NCBI RefSeq assembly: GCF_028736925.1
Contig: NZ_JAQZAT010000001.1
Location: forward strand, 248,001 to 312,000
Reading direction: 5' to 3'
Length of the DNA: 64,000 nt
Source of the DNA: Flavivirga sp. 57AJ16
GTDB taxonomy: Bacteria; Bacteroidota; Bacteroidia; Flavobacteriales; Flavobacteriaceae
Shown here: positions 60,545 to 64,000 of the stretch, one piece after another
Position numbering within the stretch: the stretch's first letter is position 1
Layout of the letters: every line of letters starts with the position of its first letter
Translations under genes and position numbers: made by a program
Notes under the pieces: generated by a model
What the model saw: only the letters and a program-made list of their open reading frames with translations
What the model was told of the DNA's origin: nothing
Database searches by the model: none

Positions 60545-60615
60545 CATCTTTTTAATTACATCTGATTGTTTTTATATATTTTAATAAGCTCTAACTAATT
60601 AATCTAATAACCTTA

Positions 60616-60951
60616 ATGAAAAACATTCATTGTAAGGTATTCGGACATGATTACCGAGTATCAAGAAATGTTACATACCACGTAAAAGAGTATACTTGTA
60701 GAAACTGCAAAAAAGAACTCACTACCAACGGAAGTGGTTACTTGACTGATCTTACGCCTAAATTTAAAGAAATAAATGATGTTTTAGAGCGTATTCATAT
60801 CAAGCGACATATGATGAAATCGAGTGGTGCGCAATACTCTAATGCAAATGATAATGAACTAGAGTATATCCATATTAAGCATAAAGTGAAACCAAGCCAT
60901 AAGCAACCTTCAACTATAAACCCTGCCAATTTATTAGTATTTAGGCATTAA
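60616..60951 (+). CDS. Small zinc-ribbon-type protein, paralogue 2
   Basis: The 111-residue protein shares CKVFGHDYRVSRNVTYHVKE, YTCRNCKKELTTN and LTPKFKEINDVLERIH with the gene 71 bp upstream, and differs in a longer, His/Lys-rich tail (YIHIKHKVKPSHKQP). The pair looks like a tandem duplication. The FGHDY...CxxC pattern suggests a small metal-binding protein. Its end overlaps convergent thiL by 11 bp. Confidence 0.7.
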   Translation: MKNIHCKVFGHDYRVSRNVTYHVKEYTCRNCKKELTTNGSGYLTDLTPKFKEINDVLERIHIKRHMMKSSGAQYSNANDNELEYIHIKHKVKPSHKQPSTINPANLLVFRH

Positions 60952-61987
60952 AATTTTTCCAGCCCTGTGCTTTAATAGGTATTTTAGTATCTGCTCTAGT
61001 TACTAAATGTATTCCTGCTTGCTCTTCTTTCATATAACCAATGACGGTAAAATTTGGATTCGCTTTAATTTTAGAATAATCATCTTGGGAAATTGTAAAT
61101 AATAGCTCGTAATCTTCCCCTCCATTTAAAGCAACTGTAGTACTATCAATATTAAACTCCTCACATGTAGAAATCACTTGAGGGTCTAACGGAATTTTTT
61201 CTTCATATAAATCACACCCCACTTTACTCTGTTTACATAAATGCATAATTTCTGAAGACAACCCATCACTTATATCAATCATCGAAGATGGTCTTACCTC
61301 CAAATCCTTCAATAATTTAATAATATCCTTTCGCGCTTCAGGTTTTAATTGACGCTCTATAATATAAGAATAGCCTTCTAAATCTGGTTGGCTGTTAGGA
61401 TTTACTTTGTACACCTCCTTTTCGCGTTCCAAGACCTGTAACCCCATATAGGCAGCACCCAAATCTCCAGTAACCACTAATAAATCAGTAGGTTCTGCAC
61501 CATTTCTATACACCTCATCGTTACTTTCAACGACCCCAATAGCCGTTACAGAAATTAATAATCCTGTTGTTGACGATGTAGTATCTCCACCAACAACATC
61601 AATATTGTAAATCTTTGCAGCTGTTTCTATGCCTGCGTATAATTCTTCAAGAGCTTCCAACGGAAACCTATTGGACACCGCTATAGAAACCGTGATTTGT
61701 GTAGCTTCAGCATTCATAGCGTATACATCAGATAAATTAACAATAACCGCCTTATAGCCCAAATGCTTTAGAGGCATATAACTTAAATCGAAATGAACAC
61801 CTTCAACGAGCAAATCGGTTGTAACAACAATTTTTTTGTTTTTAAAATCCAAAACAGCAGCATCATCTCCAATACTTTTTACTGTCGATGCATGGCTCGC
61901 TTTAAAACTCTTGGTCAAGTGGTCTATAAGTCCAAACTCCCCTAAATCACTTAATTGGGTTCTCTGTTGATTTTTGTCTTCTATCAT
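60941..61987 (-). CDS. thiL: Thiamine-monophosphate kinase
   Basis: ThiL phosphorylates thiamine monophosphate to the active cofactor thiamine diphosphate. The 348-residue protein has the AIR-synthase-type fold with LGEFGLIDHL, KSIGDDAAVLDF (Mg/ATP Asp residues), TTDLLVEGVHFDLSY, GYKAVIVNLSDVYAMNA, VVGGDTTSS, SMIDISDGLSSEIMHL and LNGGEDYELLFTI. No TPP riboswitch is visible upstream. The thiamine-uptake block is 42 kb away, so the two are not one operon. Confidence 0.97.
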   Translation of the reverse strand: MIEDKNQQRTQLSDLGEFGLIDHLTKSFKASHASTVKSIGDDAAVLDFKNKKIVVTTDLLVEGVHFDLSYMPLKHLGYKAVIVNLSDVYAMNAEATQITVSIAVSNRFPLEALEELYAGIETAAKIYNIDVVGGDTTSSTTGLLISVTAIGVVESNDEVYRNGAEPTDLLVVTGDLGAAYMGLQVLEREKEVYKVNPNSQPDLEGYSYIIERQLKPEARKDIIKLLKDLEVRPSSMIDISDGLSSEIMHLCKQSKVGCDLYEEKIPLDPQVISTCEEFNIDSTTVALNGGEDYELLFTISQDDYSKIKANPNFTVIGYMKEEQAGIHLVTRADTKIPIKAQGWKNFNA

Positions 61988-62205
61988 AGTGCAAAAATAA
62001 GAAGCTTGAATAGATAAACGAATAAACTTTCAAAAAAACCAATAAGGTGGAACACTTTTTGATCCATTTATTAAACTAATTTTATTACTTTACACTATGT
62101 AACGCATAACAATATATTTATTATAACATTCGTTTTTCGATCAAAGACATATCAAATCTTACTAATGGTATCATTCAATAAAGATTAATTAAAAAAATTG
62201 TAAAC

Positions 62206-63471
62206 ATGAACTACTTAAAAAAAAGTATTCGTTTTATTAAGCTATTTGTTTTTGGTTCCTTATTATTTTTATCTGCACAATCTTGTGAAAGAAATAATAA
62301 TGAGCCCATTGTTAGAGATGATACAGACACTTCTGGAACCAATATATTAGCACCTTGTGAAAATGGTTTCGCAGATATCTATCCTTGTAATGATTATGAT
62401 TTAATGGCGCAAATACCGTTGACTACTTTTGGAGCTGCCGAAGGAAATGACTCTTGGGGCTGGGTAGATCCAACTACTGATAAGGAATATGCATTAATGG
62501 CAACAGATACCAATGTATCTTTTGTTGATATCACCAATACAAACAACCCCATATACTTAGGCAATGTTCCAACCGCAACAACGAGCAGTCCATGGCGCGA
62601 TGTGAAAGTTTATAAAGACCATGCCTTTATTGTGGCAGATAATGCTGGAAATCACGGGATGCAAATATTTGATTTAACACGCTTAAGAAACGTTACCAAT
62701 CCACCCGAAACATTTACTCCCGATGCCCATTTTACTGGGTTTGGAAGTGCACATAATGTGGTAATAAATAATATGAGTGGGTACGCTTACATTGTGGGTA
62801 CCAACAGAAGTGGACCGTTTGCTGGCGGTCCATTATTTATAAATATTCAAAACCCAACAGCACCCGTTTCTGAAGGTGGTTTTGGAGCAGGAGGTTATTC
62901 TCACGATGCTCAAGTTATAACTTATAATGGTCCAGACACAGATTATACAGGCCGCGAAATATTAATTGGAAGTAATGAAAATGAAGTTGTTATTGCTGAT
63001 GTCACCGATAAATCCAATCCAATAAAGATTTCAGATATAAGCTACTCCAATGTTGGATACACCCACCAAGGTTGGTTCACAGAAGATTCTAATTACTTTA
63101 TCTTAGGTGACGAGTTAGATGAAAGGGATATTGGCACCAATACACGCACCATTGTTTTTGACTTTTCCGATTTGGATACGCCTAGTTATCATATGGATTA
63201 TTTTGGAGCCTCAACAGCAATTGATCATAACGGCTATGTAAAAGGCGATATATTTTATCAAGCCAGTTATAGGGCAGGCGTGCGAATGATAGATATTTCG
63301 CAAATTGCAGGCAGTACTATGACAGAAATAGGATTCTTTGATACACATCCAGAAAATGACAATACAGGTTTTAATGGTGCATGGAATGTCTATCCATACT
63401 TACCAAGTGGCAATATTATAGTAAGCGATATTGAAAGAGGTTTATTTGTCATTAAAAAAAGCGGTTCTTAA
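62206..63471 (+). CDS. Choice-of-anchor B (LVIVD-repeat) lipoprotein
   Basis: The 421-residue protein has a lipoprotein signal (LFLSAQSCERNN, Cys about 27) and a beta-propeller of LVIVD-type repeats: YALMATDTNVSFVDITNTNN, HAFIVADNAGNHGMQIFDLT, YAYIVGTNRSGP and GVRMIDISQIAGS. This fits the choice-of-anchor B family of surface proteins. No function is established. The next gene, a second lipoprotein with DGG-type repeats, starts 48 bp later and is likely in the same transcript. Confidence 0.85.
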   Translation: MNYLKKSIRFIKLFVFGSLLFLSAQSCERNNNEPIVRDDTDTSGTNILAPCENGFADIYPCNDYDLMAQIPLTTFGAAEGNDSWGWVDPTTDKEYALMATDTNVSFVDITNTNNPIYLGNVPTATTSSPWRDVKVYKDHAFIVADNAGNHGMQIFDLTRLRNVTNPPETFTPDAHFTGFGSAHNVVINNMSGYAYIVGTNRSGPFAGGPLFINIQNPTAPVSEGGFGAGGYSHDAQVITYNGPDTDYTGREILIGSNENEVVIADVTDKSNPIKISDISYSNVGYTHQGWFTEDSNYFILGDELDERDIGTNTRTIVFDFSDLDTPSYHMDYFGASTAIDHNGYVKGDIFYQASYRAGVRMIDISQIAGSTMTEIGFFDTHPENDNTGFNGAWNVYPYLPSGNIIVSDIERGLFVIKKSGS

Positions 63472-63518
63472 TAAACTACCTTGGAGTATTAAACCATGAA
63501 AAATCAATAAAAACCGCT

Positions 63519-64000
63519 ATGCAAATCGCAAGAACAAAATTTTTTTTAGCATTTGGTATTGCCTTTTTTTGTAGTTGTTCTAATAACGATGACTCACCAT
63601 ACGAAACACCCAATGACATAAAAAAAGAAATAGATTTTGTAAAAACCATTGGAGGCACCAAAAATGAAAGTGCACAATCTGTTGTTAAAACTTCAGATGG
63701 CGGTTACGTTATCTTAGGGCATGTGCAAAGCATAGACGGTGATGTTGAAAATAAACAAAATGAATCTTTTGATTATTGGTTAATAAAATATGATCAAAAT
63801 AATACATTGCAATGGCAGAAAACGTATGGAGGTAGTGATGACGATCGTGGTAGTGATATTATCCATACATCAGATGGTGGATTAGCTATCTTAGGTTATA
63901 GCAAAAGTAATGATGGTGATGTCACTGAAAATAATGGATTTAACGATTTTTGGGTTTCTAAACTAGATGCTTCTGGCACTATTTCTTGGGAAAAATCTTT
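63519..64000 (+). CDS. Secreted lipoprotein with repeated TSDGGY propeller motifs, 5' part
   Basis: The gene starts at ATG 63519 (MQIARTKFFLAFGIAFFCSC) and runs off the right edge, so about 160 residues are visible. It has a lipobox ending in a Cys (FFCSC). Repeats of about 55 residues share KTSDGGYVILGH / HTSDGGLAILGY, then DYWLIKYDQNNTLQWQKTYGG / DFWVSKLDASGTISWEKS, as in the large Bacteroidota surface propellers that often end in a T9SS signal. The C-terminus is outside the window. Confidence 0.85.
   Translation, partial: MQIARTKFFLAFGIAFFCSCSNNDDSPYETPNDIKKEIDFVKTIGGTKNESAQSVVKTSDGGYVILGHVQSIDGDVENKQNESFDYWLIKYDQNNTLQWQKTYGGSDDDRGSDIIHTSDGGLAILGYSKSNDGDVTENNGFNDFWVSKLDASGTISWEKS

Noticed and set aside
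1-64000. CRISPR array, rRNA operon, transposase or prophage genes
   Set aside because: No regularly spaced direct repeats, rRNA sequence, DDE transposase or phage structural genes were recognised; the tandem repeats in rplU are contiguous and coding.

Overview
The window is a contiguous piece of an AT-rich Bacteroidota chromosome, almost certainly from a marine-type member of the Flavobacteriaceae. The evidence is gldD and gldE (gliding motility), a metalloprotease ending in a type IX secretion sorting domain, SusC-like TonB-dependent receptors, an archaeal-type GGGP synthase, a 30-residue AURKAIP1/COX24-type ribosomal protein, promoters of the TAnnTTTG type, and gene starts without Shine-Dalgarno sequences. 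No complete tRNA, rRNA, CRISPR array or insertion sequence transposase was found.

Layout. 1-1383: 5' part of leuS (minus), interrupted in frame by a DUF559 nuclease-like domain bounded by CCCCTAACCCC-type repeats. 1.7-5.6 kb: a DMT exporter, then ftsX, a DUF3098 gene, uppP and truB. 5.8-12.6 kb: ordinary housekeeping genes (tag, aat, DUF3127, flavin reductase, histidine kinase, HIT, greA). 12.9-19.2 kb: a probable thiamine-salvage block, with a TonB-dependent receptor under a TPP riboswitch, then (upstream, same strand) arfB, a DUF4301 gene, a NadR-type kinase, a PnuC-family transporter and a thiamine-binding (MTH1187-type) protein. 19.3-22.7 kb: GGGP synthase, phosphopantetheinyl transferase, ahcY and a solitary Vsr-like endonuclease. 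23-24 kb: a decayed patch with a frameshifted DUF1569 gene. 24.2-28.1 kb: beta-propeller phytase plus TonB receptor. 28.1-29.0 kb: a large nested inverted-repeat element. 29-30 kb: rpmA and an extended rplU. 30-31.6 kb: repeats, DUF4199 and an orphan 3' half of a tRNA.

31.6-38.3 kb: a heavy-metal-associated lipoprotein, the typical flavobacterial mutY-ssb-gldE-gldD group, HU, the small COX24-type gene and RNase G. 38.5-45.4 kb: an aldo/keto reductase, an OmpA-family lipoprotein, exonuclease III and a 1140-residue outer-membrane protein. 45.6-50.5 kb: an M28 peptidase and the sdhCAB operon, with a frameshifted four-helix-bundle (S23-type) gene lodged between sdhA and sdhB. 50.6-64 kb: an Asp-box propeller protein, the T9SS matrixin-like protease, aminopeptidase P, aspartate kinase with a divergent ACT-like protein, an alpha/beta hydrolase, two duplicated zinc-ribbon proteins, thiL and two secreted propeller-type lipoproteins.

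The most unusual features are: (i) the nuclease-like insertion inside the leucyl-tRNA synthetase editing domain, flanked by inverted copies of a genomic repeat; (ii) a set of intergenic elements with long, nearly perfect inverted arms whose arm sequences differ from copy to copy, two of them sharing a conserved core; and (iii) the riboswitch-linked thiamine uptake block. All assignments come from reading the sequence; no database search was run.
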